Positions 49,309-59,423 of a stretch of 64,000 nucleotides of DNA are shown here, piece after piece. Below the pieces are notes generated by a model. It did not search any database and was not told the origin of the DNA. It saw nothing but the letters and a program-made list of their open reading frames with translations. A program made the position numbers and the translations under genes. This DNA comes from Odontesthes bonariensis (lineage: Eukaryota; Chordata; Actinopteri; Atheriniformes; Atherinopsidae), in NCBI RefSeq assembly GCF_027942865.1, contig NC_134517.1:15963775-16027774 (forward strand). The letters are read 5' to 3'. Within the stretch, counting starts at the first letter, position 1; each line of letters starts with the position of its first letter.

Positions 49309-51087
49309 ATGGCAATAGAAAACAAACCTGGAGAGGAATTTGACACAGTTTTTAGTCTAAATGACTCCCTAGAGCTCTCCTCTCATCATGACCACGACGG
49401 TACCCAAGCTCGAATCTTCAAAATAATCGTCATAGGCGATTCAAATGTGGGGAAGACGTGTCTGACTTACCGATTCTGCGGGGGCACTTTCCTGAAAAAC
49501 CCAGAGGCAACTATCGGGGTCGATTTCAGGGAGAGGACGGTGGAGCTGGATGGAGAGCGTGTCAAGGTGGGAGAGCATACGAGAAACTCACACACCTGCC
49601 ATCCATCCGTTTTCTGTAAATTGTACTCTGCCGTTTTTGTTTTAATTGACGTTTTATGGCTGTCGGCTCCACAGCAAAACGCCGGCCTGAATCTATGAAA
49701 TGACCAAAGGTAGCCTATTAGCGTCACCTGACCTCCCTTCTTACCCTGGAATAGACAATTAATAGTACATTTTGTTGCTCAAAAAAGAAAGCTACGACCT
49801 ATTTCCCTAATTGTCTGAAGATGGGATTAAGGATGGGAGTTTTGTGAGGAGAATAGTGAAGCTTTGAGGCATGACTTGGGTGGTGTTCATTTACAGTAGC
49901 TATATCATAATCTTTTCAACCCTTCCATCGGTCACTTGTCTATTTATATCCCGAGTGTTTTTGTTTGTCCTGCTGATAGGTTCCCTCTTCGGTAGTATGC
50001 AATCAGAGCTGAGGGCTCAGAGAATATTAATTTAAACTTGTCATCACAGAAAACGAACAGGTGCCTGTGCAGATGATAATGCCATCAGTTACTTTTAGGT
50101 CAGAGGTTTTGTTCAAGCCAAAACTTCTGGTTTCCACAGAGTATACTTCACGCCAGTGCTGTTTCAATTAAAGAACAAATGTTAGACCAGCCATTTTGAC
50201 TTGACATCCTATTTGAATGCCAACCCACGACACCCTGACAGAGCCAGCAAGGACAATACCAGACCATTAAAGCTAATGTATTTCAATGGAGTTTAGCCAT
50301 TTTATTTAGATCTTTTTTTCACTTTAGTCAGAGTGAGTGCTGTGAAAGCACATAGTACGTTTATTTAGTTACCTCTCGCATCCCAAAGCATAGCCTGTTT
50401 CAATCTTTCTCCATTATGAAACTGTTACCCATCTTTACACATTAATGTCCTTATTCAGAAGGAAAAAAAGTAGGTATCGGGGGTACGGAATTAGATATTC
50501 ATACATTTTAAAAAGTTGATTAAAGCACTGTTAGTTTGGTTATTTTCTGCCATGAGATTGGTTGCTAATATCAAAAATCTGGAATAACTCGAGTCTGATC
50601 TTTTTGAATAACATTCATTCGGATTCTGCTTCTGTTCCAGTTGCAAATTTGGGACACAGCAGGTCAGGAGCGCTTTAGGAAGAGCATGGTGGAGCATTAC
50701 TACCGTAGTGTTCACGCTGTCATCTTCGTGTATGACGTGACCAGTCTCTGCTCCTTCGAGAGTATCCCCGAGTGGATTGAGGAGTGCAGCCGACACGCCG
50801 TGGGGCCCCAGGTGCCTCGCATCATGGTAGGAAACAAGTGCGACCTGAGGGAGCGCCGGGAGGTGCCCACATCAACTGCCCAGTGTCTTGCCGATGGCTA
50901 CAACTTCCCCCTGTTTGAGACTTCAGCCAAGGACCCCTCTGAGAAAGAACATGTTGACGCCATCTTTCTGACTTTAGCATATAGGCTGAAGAGCCACAAG
51001 CCTTTGAGACTGAAGCAGCTGAATGAGAGCGACGTCAGGCAGCTGGGGAGCCAGAGAGAGCAGGAAGCCCCATCTTGTCAGTGCTGA
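49309..51087 (+). CDS. rab33b: RAB33 small GTPase
   Basis: Two exons (49309-49566 and 50641-51087) encode 234 residues. GTPase motifs are complete: P-loop GDSNVGKT (43-50), switch [18 protein letters not shown] (90-96), NKCD (151-154) and ETSAK (179-183). The protein ends CQC, a double-cysteine signal for geranylgeranylation. The [20 protein letters not shown] block and intron site are RAB33-specific. Residues such as LKSHKPL and RERTVE-DGER favour RAB33B, while FCGGTF, EHYYR and HAVxPxVP recall RAB33A, so paralog assignment is not certain. RAB33 proteins act at the Golgi; RAB33B binds ATG16L1 in autophagosome formation. An earlier out-of-frame ATG at 49302 overlaps the start. A polyadenylation signal lies at about 51444. 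Confidence 0.93.
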
Positions 51088-51479
51088 GGCTGCCTGTATC
51101 TTGTAAGAGCGGACTCAGAAGAACGAGTGTGTTCGAAGGTCACTGCAACCGACAGGAATAATAACGGTGCTGGGAATCGTAGTGCTGAACCAACACTGAG
51201 ACTAACTTCAGTCTATAGTCTCTATACGTTTGCACACTGTTAAACCAACATTTCAGTGAAATGCACAAGTGGACGTGGAGATGTGCCAAGTACTTTAAAA
51301 GATGAATGATTAGAAATGATACGCATTGCCCGTCGTGCAGGATTCCGCTCTGTCTATATAACACAAAACAGCAAATGAAGGGAAACGGTTTTCCGTGTGT
51401 GTAAAGGGACCAAAAAACAAAAGAAGAAGAAGAAGAAACTGTGAATAAAGCTGCAACCATTTTCTTAAATATGTGTTTT

Positions 51480-52385
51480 AAAGTGATCTTTTAGTTCTTA
51501 AAAAAAAAAGTATAAGTGCAACATGAGTTTTGCTGCTGCTTCTGATTTTCTCTGGTCTGCGCAGAGGGAGCTCAATCAGAACCAAGTATGTGAGTGATAA
51601 AAATGTAGCTGTTCATTGGGAAGTAATGCAAGTTCACTTGAAAAGCATGACTGAATACAAACTCGGTGGTCCTTGATATCAAAAGAAAACCATTCGCAGT
51701 TGACTGATAAGTAACGCTGCATGTGTACAATGGTGCAATAACCCTACATCAGTTTGGAGATTTGTGACCATGTAAAGCTGAAAATCAATAAAATGGTTTT
51801 GTATCATGTGTGTGGCTTTTTTAAAATAAAAATGATTAGGTTTATGGTGATTATTATGACAAAGAGTAATGTTAGATGGGAATATCGCAGGCAGTTACTC
51901 TGGTCTGCCAAACATGAGTTAAGCATTCTAATTTGGGCTTGCAGCAGTTCTTACAGAGATCAGCTGTTCTGTTCTTAGACCATGTAACAGCTATTATTGC
52001 TAGGATTAGAGGTATTCAAAGTTGTTGCTTTGTGATGTGACCCTTTATGCAACTTATTGATTGTAATTTGATATTATGGTGGCCTTAAATACACAATGTA
52101 AGGGTAAATAACATAACTGCATTGTACTGTTACTGTTTTTATAACAAGTTAGAGTGCTGACTTCTTCTGTGCAGCTATATTGAACATGCAAAGTTGAACG
52201 TAAAGCTTTATTACCTCTGTTAATTTCCATCTGCTGATGAGATTAGGGTTTTTTTTTTTTTTTAAAAGGCAAAACAAAGGCTATTTCCAATATTTGACAT
52301 CTTTTGGCGACAACCAGTGGCCAGTTCTTGTATAGTATAGATATAGCTGTGTTGATACGTTTTGGAAACCACATAAACCAGACTT
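51480..52385. other. Spacer after rab33
   Basis: AT-rich sequence between the rab33 3' end and the palindromic element. I see several A/T runs but no supported gene or complete element. Confidence 0.5.
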
Positions 52386-53338
52386 AGGTGAAGTTAGTTT
52401 TAAGTTGGATATTCGACAGACATTCGCAAAACAATCCAACATTTCAAGTGCACCCGTATTGCAGACTTTACAGTAAACACACGGAGAGGACGACTGCAGC
52501 GTGTTCCAACTTCCTGTTTTCAAAATAAAAATAAAAATGAAAAAAAATGTGATATTTAAAGCAAAGATGAGCTACTGTGTAAGTTGTTGAAAATTATGAA
52601 CAGAACTGAAGTGTGAAAATAAAAGGTGTATCTCATGCAACCAGTGTAGTTACATGATCACTCACTGATTTGGAGTCAATTGATCACATGACCTGTAAGC
52701 TATTGCGCAAAAAGAGTAATATTTACATGTAAAAATTCATAAAAATTATGAACAGATCTAAAATGGAAAAATAAAAGGTGTATCTCATTAAGCAAGTGTA
52801 GTTACATGATCCCAAACTGATTTGGAGTCAATTGATCACATGACCTGGAAGCTATTGAGCAAAAAATGCTAATATTTACATATAAATATAATACAAATTA
52901 TGAACAGATCTAAAATGTAAAAACAAGAGGTGTATCTCATGCAGCCAGTGTAGTTACATGATCCCACAGATCTGTTCATATTTTTTATGAATTTTTATAT
53001 GTAAATATTAGCATTTTTGCTCAATAGCTTCCAGGTCATGTGATCAATTGACCCCAAATCAGTGTAGGATCATGCAACTACACTGGCTGCATGAAATACA
53101 CCTTTTATTTTTACATTTTAGATCTGTTCATAATTTTCAATAACTTTATACACAGTAACTCTGCTTTAAATATCACATTTTTTTCATTTTTATTTTATTT
53201 TGAAAACAGGAAGTTGGAACACGCTGCAGTCGTCCTCTCCGTGTGTTTACTGTAAAGTCTGCAATACGGCTGCACTTGAAATGTTGGAGTGGCTTGTTGC
53301 GAATGTCTGTCGAATATCCAACTTAAAACTAACTTCAT
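52386..53338. mobile_element. Long palindromic non-autonomous DNA element, copy 1
   Basis: The two halves are near-mirror images about a centre close to 52965. Outer arms share TTCCAACTTCCTGTTTTCAA and AGTCTGCAATACGG-type segments (left at 52440-52525, right at 53205-53280) and end near GTGAAGTTAGTTTTAAGTTGG. Between the arms, a unit of about 150 bases is repeated: GAACAGATCTAAAATG, AAAAGGTGTATCTCAT, GTAGTTACATGATCCC, TGGAGTCAATTGATCACATG, AGCTATTGAGCAAAAA. It has no coding capacity. The exact termini and the target duplication are not clear, so the superfamily is unknown. The whole structure recurs, inverted and interrupted, at 59.3-63.74 kb. Confidence 0.8.
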
Positions 53339-53613
53339 ACAAGTTACAACAGAGTAGTTTAGCCTCTTAACGGGCTGTAATTACTATCAAACCTGAAAGA
53401 AGCTGGTGGAGTAAATTCACATGATCCAGTCAGTAAGACTTTTTATCATTTCTAACCTAATATTTGTGTTACAATTAGGTCATTTGATTATACATTTACT
53501 CTATAACCCATTTTACATCATTTTTAATGGAATCCATTTTCCACTATAACTTTGTAATATAATGTGATGTTTCAATGGGATCAAATATAACAGAGTAATA
53601 AATTTTGTGTTAT

Positions 53614-53820
53614 GGGGCGGTCGGTGGCGTAGTGGGTTAAGCGGCCGCCCCATGTACTGAGGCCACAGTCCTCGCTGTAGCTGGCCCCAGTTCGACTCCC
53701 GCACCGAGCGGCCCTGTGCTGCGTGTCTCCCCCCCCCCCTCCGCCCCTGCCTCCTGTCTCTCTCAAACTGCCTTAACCATAAAGGCATAAAAAGCCCCCA
53801 AAAATACTTAAAAAAAATAA
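53614..53820 (+). mobile_element. tRNA-derived SINE, second copy
   Basis: Shares the head GGCGGTCGGTGGCGTAGTGG, the B-box-like GTTCGACTCCC and the CATAAAGGCATAAAAAG tail region with the scel-intron SINE. It has a C-rich tract in the body and an A-rich, TAAATAAATA-type tail. No perfect target duplication is visible, so it is probably older than the other copy. Confidence 0.82.
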
Positions 53821-55160
53821 ATAAATATTGTATTATCTCTGCAGGTTTGAACATTTTCTCATTGCATTCAGCTTTTACAACCTATTAAAGTCATTTTTCT
53901 TTTTTATCATTTTTTTGCTCAGGTGATTACTGCCACCTCCGTTTCCGCTGGGCCGCTGACTCCAAGGAGACAGCTTGGCAGTGACTGGGTGAAGAAATCT
54001 GTTATTTCTTAAAATATCATAACTTGTTACTGTCACGTTCATGGGGTTTTCCCCATGTTTTTGGTTTTGCGTTTTTATCATGCGTAGTCATGTCTTAGTT
54101 TTTAAGTCCATGTTTAGTTTTTGCCATTGCTTTTCACTCACATCACCTGTATTCATTGTCCCCAGCTGCACTCATTCACCCACTTCAGTATTTAGTGACA
54201 TGACATGACATGGCATGACACAGCTAATTTGCAAAGCTTCTTTCGCTTTTAACACTTTAAACACCTACTGTTACTGTCTAAAGATGTAAAAGTAAACTAA
54301 CAACTATAAAAAAGCAAATAAATGACTTATTCTCATAAAGTATCAATGCACTGTATAACTATTAAATCAAATGGAACACAAACTTGAAGTGTAGCTTCTC
54401 TTTTTAAAGGGATTTTTTTTCAGTTGGTTGTGTGAAGTACTTCTAAGTAGTCAGTGTTCCTACCTACAGTAGAAAGCAGTCGGATCACTCTCAGTTTGGA
54501 GAATATCGGAGGAATTCTGATCGGGAGCTAAGCTGCTCAGAACAGGACCCCGAGAGAACAAATTTTAGCCATAAAAACACTCCCCAAAAAACTCAAACTT
54601 TAACATTTTTAACAGAAGTTCAAGTAAACACTTTATAAAGTGATTTGTTCACACAGCACCTTTGCATTGATGTACTTTGTCTCCATTTTCTCAACCAAAG
54701 AACATGCATGTTGTTCTGTGTCGTTGCGTGTACGGTTGCTCTGCTGTTTCCTAAGTACTCCCGACTGGACAGTTAAGAATAAATCAAGAGCCTGGAAAAG
54801 CAATAACACATACTATTGTCAGCCAATAGGTCTGACATAACACCTGACAGACTCAGCTTTTCTGTGATAAGATATACTGTACAGCCACCATGCACACAAT
54901 GCAACACGAAAGCTTTTCAGTCTGACATAACAGTCTATTTGCATTTAATAACAACAATACGGCAGGAAAAATAACATAAGAGTCGCTTCATTTATTTATT
55001 TCTATTGCAGAATTTAATTTGAACTGCTGAATAAATGAATAATGCTTCACATACATTCTTACAGTAAACATTTCAAGCATAGATACAAACACAAAATGTC
55101 TAAATAACAACATTTTTGTAAAAATAATGTCCAGTCATTGAGCTTTTTAATTTATAAATC
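53821..55160. other. Spacer before the coiled-coil gene
   Basis: AT-rich DNA with a short TGACA-type tandem run near 54196-54220 and no supported gene. The right-hand part contains the probable 3' end of the coiled-coil gene (AATAAA on the minus strand at 55165-55170). Confidence 0.5.
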
Positions 55161-55369
55161 AAATTTTATTTAATTTTTATATCTTTTCCATCTAAATTTT
55201 GCCTGAAGTGGAGGAAAGATTAATCATGTTTGAAATGCCAGTTAAAATGAAAGTTGAATTATTTTGAAATATGGCAGCCAGCTAAAAAAACTGTTTTGCT
55301 ATCAAATATGAAATGCTGGTGACAACGGCATATCCAGCTACATTAAACATGGATTTGGTACTGAACAAC

Positions 55370-56461
55370 TCAGTACCAACTCAGTACCACTTGGTGCCTC
55401 CAACGTCTGGTCTGGGGATTACCTGTTGAGGCATCAGTAGAAGTCTGGGGCATCTGGTCTTGGTCTGCTTGTCTTGAATTGTTCAACTCCTGAGGAAGTA
55501 TTTCCCTGCTCTGTTTGGTTATCAGCTTGTCACCCTGAATTTCTTTTTGGGCTTCCTCCAATTGGTCCTGAAGATTTTTCTTATCACTCATCAAATGTTT
55601 ATTTTTTTCTTTTGTCTGGGCCAGCTCTTCAGTGAGAATCTGGATTTTCTTTGCCTCTTCTTTTTTCAGCTTCTGTTCAAGAAGACTCAGTCCAGCGCTG
55701 TCCTTCAGGTTCTGCTCTGTGAAAGAACGCTCTCTCTCCTGCATATCAAATTTAATTTTGGCCATCTTGTCTATCACTGTTGTCAGCTTCTGTTCAAGAA
55801 CAACCAGTCCATCTAGGTCCTTCAGGTGCTGCTCTCTGACAGAATTATCTGTCTCCTGCATATCCTTTCTCATTTTGGCTATCTTGTTTGAGAGGTCTTG
55901 TCGATAACTTTTCTTCCAAATCTCAGGATTGCTCTCTGTTTCCAACTTCTGTTCAAGATCATTTAGTTCAGCTGTGTCCTTCAGGTTCTGCTCTGTGAAA
56001 TAATGCGCTCTCTCCTGCATATCCATTTTAATTTTGGCCATCTTGTTTGAGAGGTTTTGTCGATAACTTTTCTTCCAAATCTCAGGATTGCTCTCTGTTT
56101 CCAACTTCTGTTCAAGAACATTCAGTTTAGCTGTGTCCTTCAGCTTCTGCTCTGTGTAAGATTGCGCTCTCTCCTGCATATCCATATTAATTTTGACTAT
56201 TTGGGCTATCACTATTTTCGGCTCCCGTTTAAGATCATTCAGTCCAGCTCCGTCCTTCAGCTTCTGCTCTGTGAAAGAACACGCTCTCACCTGCATATCC
56301 ATTCTAATTTTGGCCATCTTGTCTAAGAGGTCTTGTTGATAACTTTTCTTCAAAATCTCAGGATTGCTCTCTGTTTCCATTAGCTGCTCCATCTCCTCTT
56401 CTCTGGTGTGCTCTGACTGGACAGAAGCCTTCTCAGTAAACTGATTGCTGTATCCTGACAT
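55370..56461 (-). CDS. Tandem-repeat coiled-coil protein, unrecognised family
   Basis: One open frame of 363 residues from the ATG at 56461 to the stop at 55370. Residues ~25-265 consist of about five tandem units built on K(M/I)AKIKMDMQERAxxFTEQ followed by LKDxAxLNxLEQKL. Some units carry an extra 18-20 residue block, ESNPEIWKKSYRQDLSNKM, and others lack it. A continuous charged coiled coil follows (KKEEAKKIQILTEELAQTKE, NLQDQLEEAQKEIQ), then a polar tail. The composition is mostly Lys, Glu, Gln, Asp and Leu, with no signal peptide or membrane segment. The repeat units are close in DNA sequence, so they arose by recent tandem duplication. A TATA box 58 bases upstream of the ATG supports this start. 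An upstream exon joined at an AG acceptor near 56484 is an alternative. I do not know its function. Confidence 0.7.
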   Translation of the reverse strand: MSGYSNQFTEKASVQSEHTREEEMEQLMETESNPEILKKSYQQDLLDKMAKIRMDMQVRACSFTEQKLKDGAGLNDLKREPKIVIAQIVKINMDMQERAQSYTEQKLKDTAKLNVLEQKLETESNPEIWKKSYRQNLSNKMAKIKMDMQERAHYFTEQNLKDTAELNDLEQKLETESNPEIWKKSYRQDLSNKIAKMRKDMQETDNSVREQHLKDLDGLVVLEQKLTTVIDKMAKIKFDMQERERSFTEQNLKDSAGLSLLEQKLKKEEAKKIQILTEELAQTKEKNKHLMSDKKNLQDQLEEAQKEIQGDKLITKQSREILPQELNNSRQADQDQMPQTSTDASTGNPQTRRWRHQVVLSWY

Positions 56462-56518
56462 GTCTTCTTCCAAGCTTTCAGGTCCTAAAAGAAATTGTTA
56501 AGTCAATGAATAAGCCTG

Positions 56519-56597
56519 TATTTATAAACTTCAACGACTGTGACGTCACGCCTTTGTTTTCAGGGAATCTTTGTGACGTCACTGTTTTCGCACGTCA
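56519..56597 (-). promoter_or_regulatory. TATA box and CRE cluster of the coiled-coil gene
   Basis: On the minus strand TATAAATA occupies 56526-56519. Upstream of it are two perfect palindromic CREs, TGACGTCA at 56541-56548 and 56574-56581, and a half site CGTCA at 56593-56597. This spacing fits a CREB/CREM-dependent promoter starting near 56490. The same CREs lie 110-150 bases upstream of the divergent plus-strand gene and may serve both. Confidence 0.65.
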
Positions 56598-56690
56598 CAG
56601 AATGTTCTGGACTTTTTTTTTTTTTTTTTTTAATGTTCTTTGATCAGGGTCAACGAACGTTAAGTGACGTATTTGCGTTACAGAAAGGAA

Positions 56691-57606
56691 ATGGCTTTAC
56701 GCAACCAATCCCGATATGAAAAGATCATTCGAAGTTGGACAGCGAAACGTCTCCTTCGGCAGAACGTTAACTTCCTACACTGTAAGTAAACTCTTAAAAC
56801 TGTTAATATGTGCTTGTTTATGTAGATGGAAAGCGGGTGAATCTGTCTCTATGATCTAACTTTTAACTTTGTAATATATCACAGCGATATAGCATATAGC
56901 TCATAGCATAGCGAGCCTGGTTAGCTAGCTCACATAGCATGTTACCGGTAGGTAATGTAGATTTGAGTTAACCCTGGTAGTTTTGGTCACTATATCATGA
57001 TACAATATTTTTTTTATAATATTTCTTCTCCAGTTTGTGTACTTATATTTTATTCAAGTCTGACTCTGACAAGTTCAGGGTTGCCAACTTTTCCAAAAAC
57101 CTTGGAGTGAGATTTCAGCGGGTCTCAGAAGTTGTTCCACAGTAGGCTACTGATATATATATATATATCTGTGTAGATATGATGTAGATACATGTATACA
57201 TTTTATGAATATGCAATAGTGCAGAGTGTGGGGCCTTCCTCTAGAAAATTTTGCATTTCTTAAATGCAATTTCTTCCATTCTAGTCGATTTTAGGGGGAC
57301 TAGTTAGACATAGGAAATCCTAAATCCACATCTCATTCATAGCCTACATCCTCAGCTGCCCTTCAAAAGACAATGTTGTTTAACAGAGAGAAACTAGTCT
57401 AGGCTGGTTCAACAAATTTCAAGGCAAAGGTGAGATGGTATATGTAGATTTTTAAACATCATAAAGTAACCATTCATCAGGGTTGCTGATCCATTTTTTT
57501 GTTTGCCTTTTCTTGGTCTCTTTTTTTTGCCTTTAATGTCCATATCCAAAGTGTCTCTCTTCAATTTCCAACTCATACAGTACAGTCCCCTCCAAAAGGC
57601 TACCAG

Positions 57607-57640
<34 letters not shown>

Positions 57641-58659
57641 CACAGACGGACGGACGGACAGAAAAAAAACCCAGAAGATATCAGTGTTTGCATATCTAAT
57701 CATCACATCGTAAAGAACTAGGTCGTTCAGTTTTATGCACATAATGGAAGAGAGGGTACCATCAAGTGAAAGCCTATTTCTTGTGTTATCTTACTGATTT
57801 CGCTACTCAGTGAAGTAGCAAATTCTGTCCTTCCCCTCACACTGAACTGGCCGCGCTCACTTGAATCGAATAACACTACGTTGCTGTAGTGAGACAGCGC
57901 TGCGTTACCAATCAGATTTCACCTTGGCAGACTGATGTAATGACAAGCCGTTTCCAGCGAATCAACGATCAGAGAGGGATTAGACATTCTGCTGTGGTCC
58001 AATCATGAGTTTAAGCATTCGGAAATTATAGAACGAGAGTGAAAAAAATCAACACAGAAAGAAAAAATGATATAGCATGAGATTTCTTTGTTAAGTGTGA
58101 GAGCGTGATCTAAGTCTGAAAGAGTGAGTGTCACGTCAGATGCGTGAGAGTTGGCAACCCTGCAAGTTGGATGATTCTGATTCCAATTCTTCATTAAATT
58201 TGCCTTTTGTTACAGTTGTTAAAGTATTTTTTAATTTGAACTGTATTTCTATCATTGGAAACAAAAGAGTGTTCTCTTTTCCACACCTCACTGGATACAC
58301 TTTATTTCTTGTTTCTGACCAATTTCTTTTAGATGAATAGAAAAACTGTGCCAGTCTCCAGCTCCACCATAAGACGGAGAACCCTTGCAGATGTAGAGAA
58401 GCCACTTCAACAGATTAGGGATGACTCCACAAAATTGACTGACTTTCAGATAACACATGAGCGAGTCAACAGGCCAGTCAAAAACGCAGAGGAGCCTGGA
58501 TCTGACTGGGGAACATATGATGTGCGCATACTGAAATCATGTGGTAAGCTATTTATCATTATTTAAGAAGGCATTTACTTAAGTAGCAAACTATATTTTT
58601 CATGTTATGACTTCATTGTCTGAAATGTTTTTCCCCTGGTTTTAGATCAGTACCTCGAG
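56691..58659 (+). CDS. Unrecognised gene, divergent from the coiled-coil gene; 3' end lost in transposon DNA
   Basis: Exon 1 (56691-56781) opens with an ATG in a strong context (GGAAATGG), encodes MALRNQSRYEKIIRSWTAKR and ends at a GTAAGT donor. Exon 2 begins at the acceptor TTTTAG|ATG at 58333 and gives 70 codons (MNRKTVPVSSSTIRRRTLAD ... FQITHERVNRPV) to a GTAAGC donor at 58543. A third segment starts at 58646 (DQYLE). Direct joining of exons 1 and 2 puts the first ATG out of frame, ending two codons later. So either exon 1 is a leader with an upstream ORF and translation starts at 58333, or I have missed a short exon. After 58659 the sequence looks like transposon DNA. A 1.1-kb transposon fills most of intron 1. 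The basic, Ser/Thr-rich residues give no family clue. Confidence 0.45.
57076..58161. mobile_element. Non-autonomous DNA transposon with CAGGGTTGCCAACT ends
   Basis: Terminal inverted repeats read CAGGGTTGCCAACT at both ends, and a perfect 6-bp duplication CAAGTT flanks the element (57070-57075 and 58162-58167). The element is 1,086 bases long, contains a (CA)15 microsatellite (57609-57638) and has no transposase frame. A 6-bp duplication is not typical of hAT (8) or Tc1 (2); Dada-type elements make 6-7 bp duplications, but I cannot prove that assignment. Confidence 0.85.
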
Positions 58660-58910
58660 GTAGTGATGTGGCGTTTGAAGCGAGGCCTTGGAGCGTGTGT
58701 CGAGCATGGTTTGAGGCTTGTATCGTTTCCGTAAAAATCACGTGACTGATGACAAATGAGGCCTCGGATTCAGTGTACGCGTCACTGATTCATTTTGAGC
58801 GTCACTACCGCATAAAAAGGGTTTGAATCTCGCGGCACTTCAAGGGTTTTGAGTTGCTGTTTGGTATTGGAGAGAGGTAGAGTGTGCGTTGGTTGTATCA
58901 GAGTTAGTGG
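58660..58910. mobile_element. Probable hAT-like transposon fragment
   Basis: GTAGTGATGTGGCGTTTGAA with following GAGGCCT-rich sequence resembles the ends of fish hAT-type elements that carry a promoter near their terminus. Only one end is seen: the stretch is cut at 58911 by the TTAA MITE. No target duplication can be checked. Confidence 0.35.
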
Positions 58911-58914
58911 TTAA

Positions 58915-59294
58915 AGGGATAGTTCGCCTCTTTTGACATGAAGCTGTATGACATCCCATGTTAGCAATATCATTTATGAACATTGACTTACCCCCCGCTG
59001 CGTTCTGTGAGCAGAGTTCCAGCCTCGTTTTGGCGTCCACGAAGGTAGTCCGGCTAGTTGGCTGGGGCTAGAAAAATAAAGCGTTTTGCTTCTCAAAACA
59101 ATATGCATTCAAAAGAGTAATAAATTTGCATCACAAAATCGTTGTGCATGAAAAAGTCAGACCTCACATCGCTTCATGTACTCTAGAGGCGTGCCTTCGG
59201 GGGGAAAGTGAAGAAAAGGGTTGGGACTTTTTACCTGTGTATTTTCAAAATGCAGCTTCGCTGGACTCAAAATCCAGGATCTCCTACCCTACCT
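58915..59294. mobile_element. TTAA-flanked MITE with two unlike ends
   Basis: The left end AGGGATAGTTCGCC and the following ~250 bases match the left arm of the element at 26342. The right end, read inward on the minus strand, is AGGTAGGGTAGGAGATCC, a different terminus. TTAA lies on both sides (58911-58914 and 59295-59298). It looks like a composite of two related elements. Confidence 0.7.
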
Positions 59295-59423
59295 TTAAAG
59301 CAGAGATGAGCTACTGTGTATAAAGTTATTGAAAATTATGAACAGAACTGAATTGTAAAAATAAAAGGTGTATCTCATATAGCAAATGTAGTTACATGAT
59401 CCCACACTGATTTGGAGTCAATT

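Noticed and set aside
54010-54180. Possible decayed terminal repeat of an LTR element
   Set aside because: The GT-rich wording is reminiscent of some fish repeats, but no matching second copy, duplication or protein region is visible in the window.
55547-56326. Plus-strand frames rich in Phe, Leu, Ser and Cys opposite the coiled-coil gene
   Set aside because: They are antisense to Lys/Glu-rich repeats and have no start or splice context.
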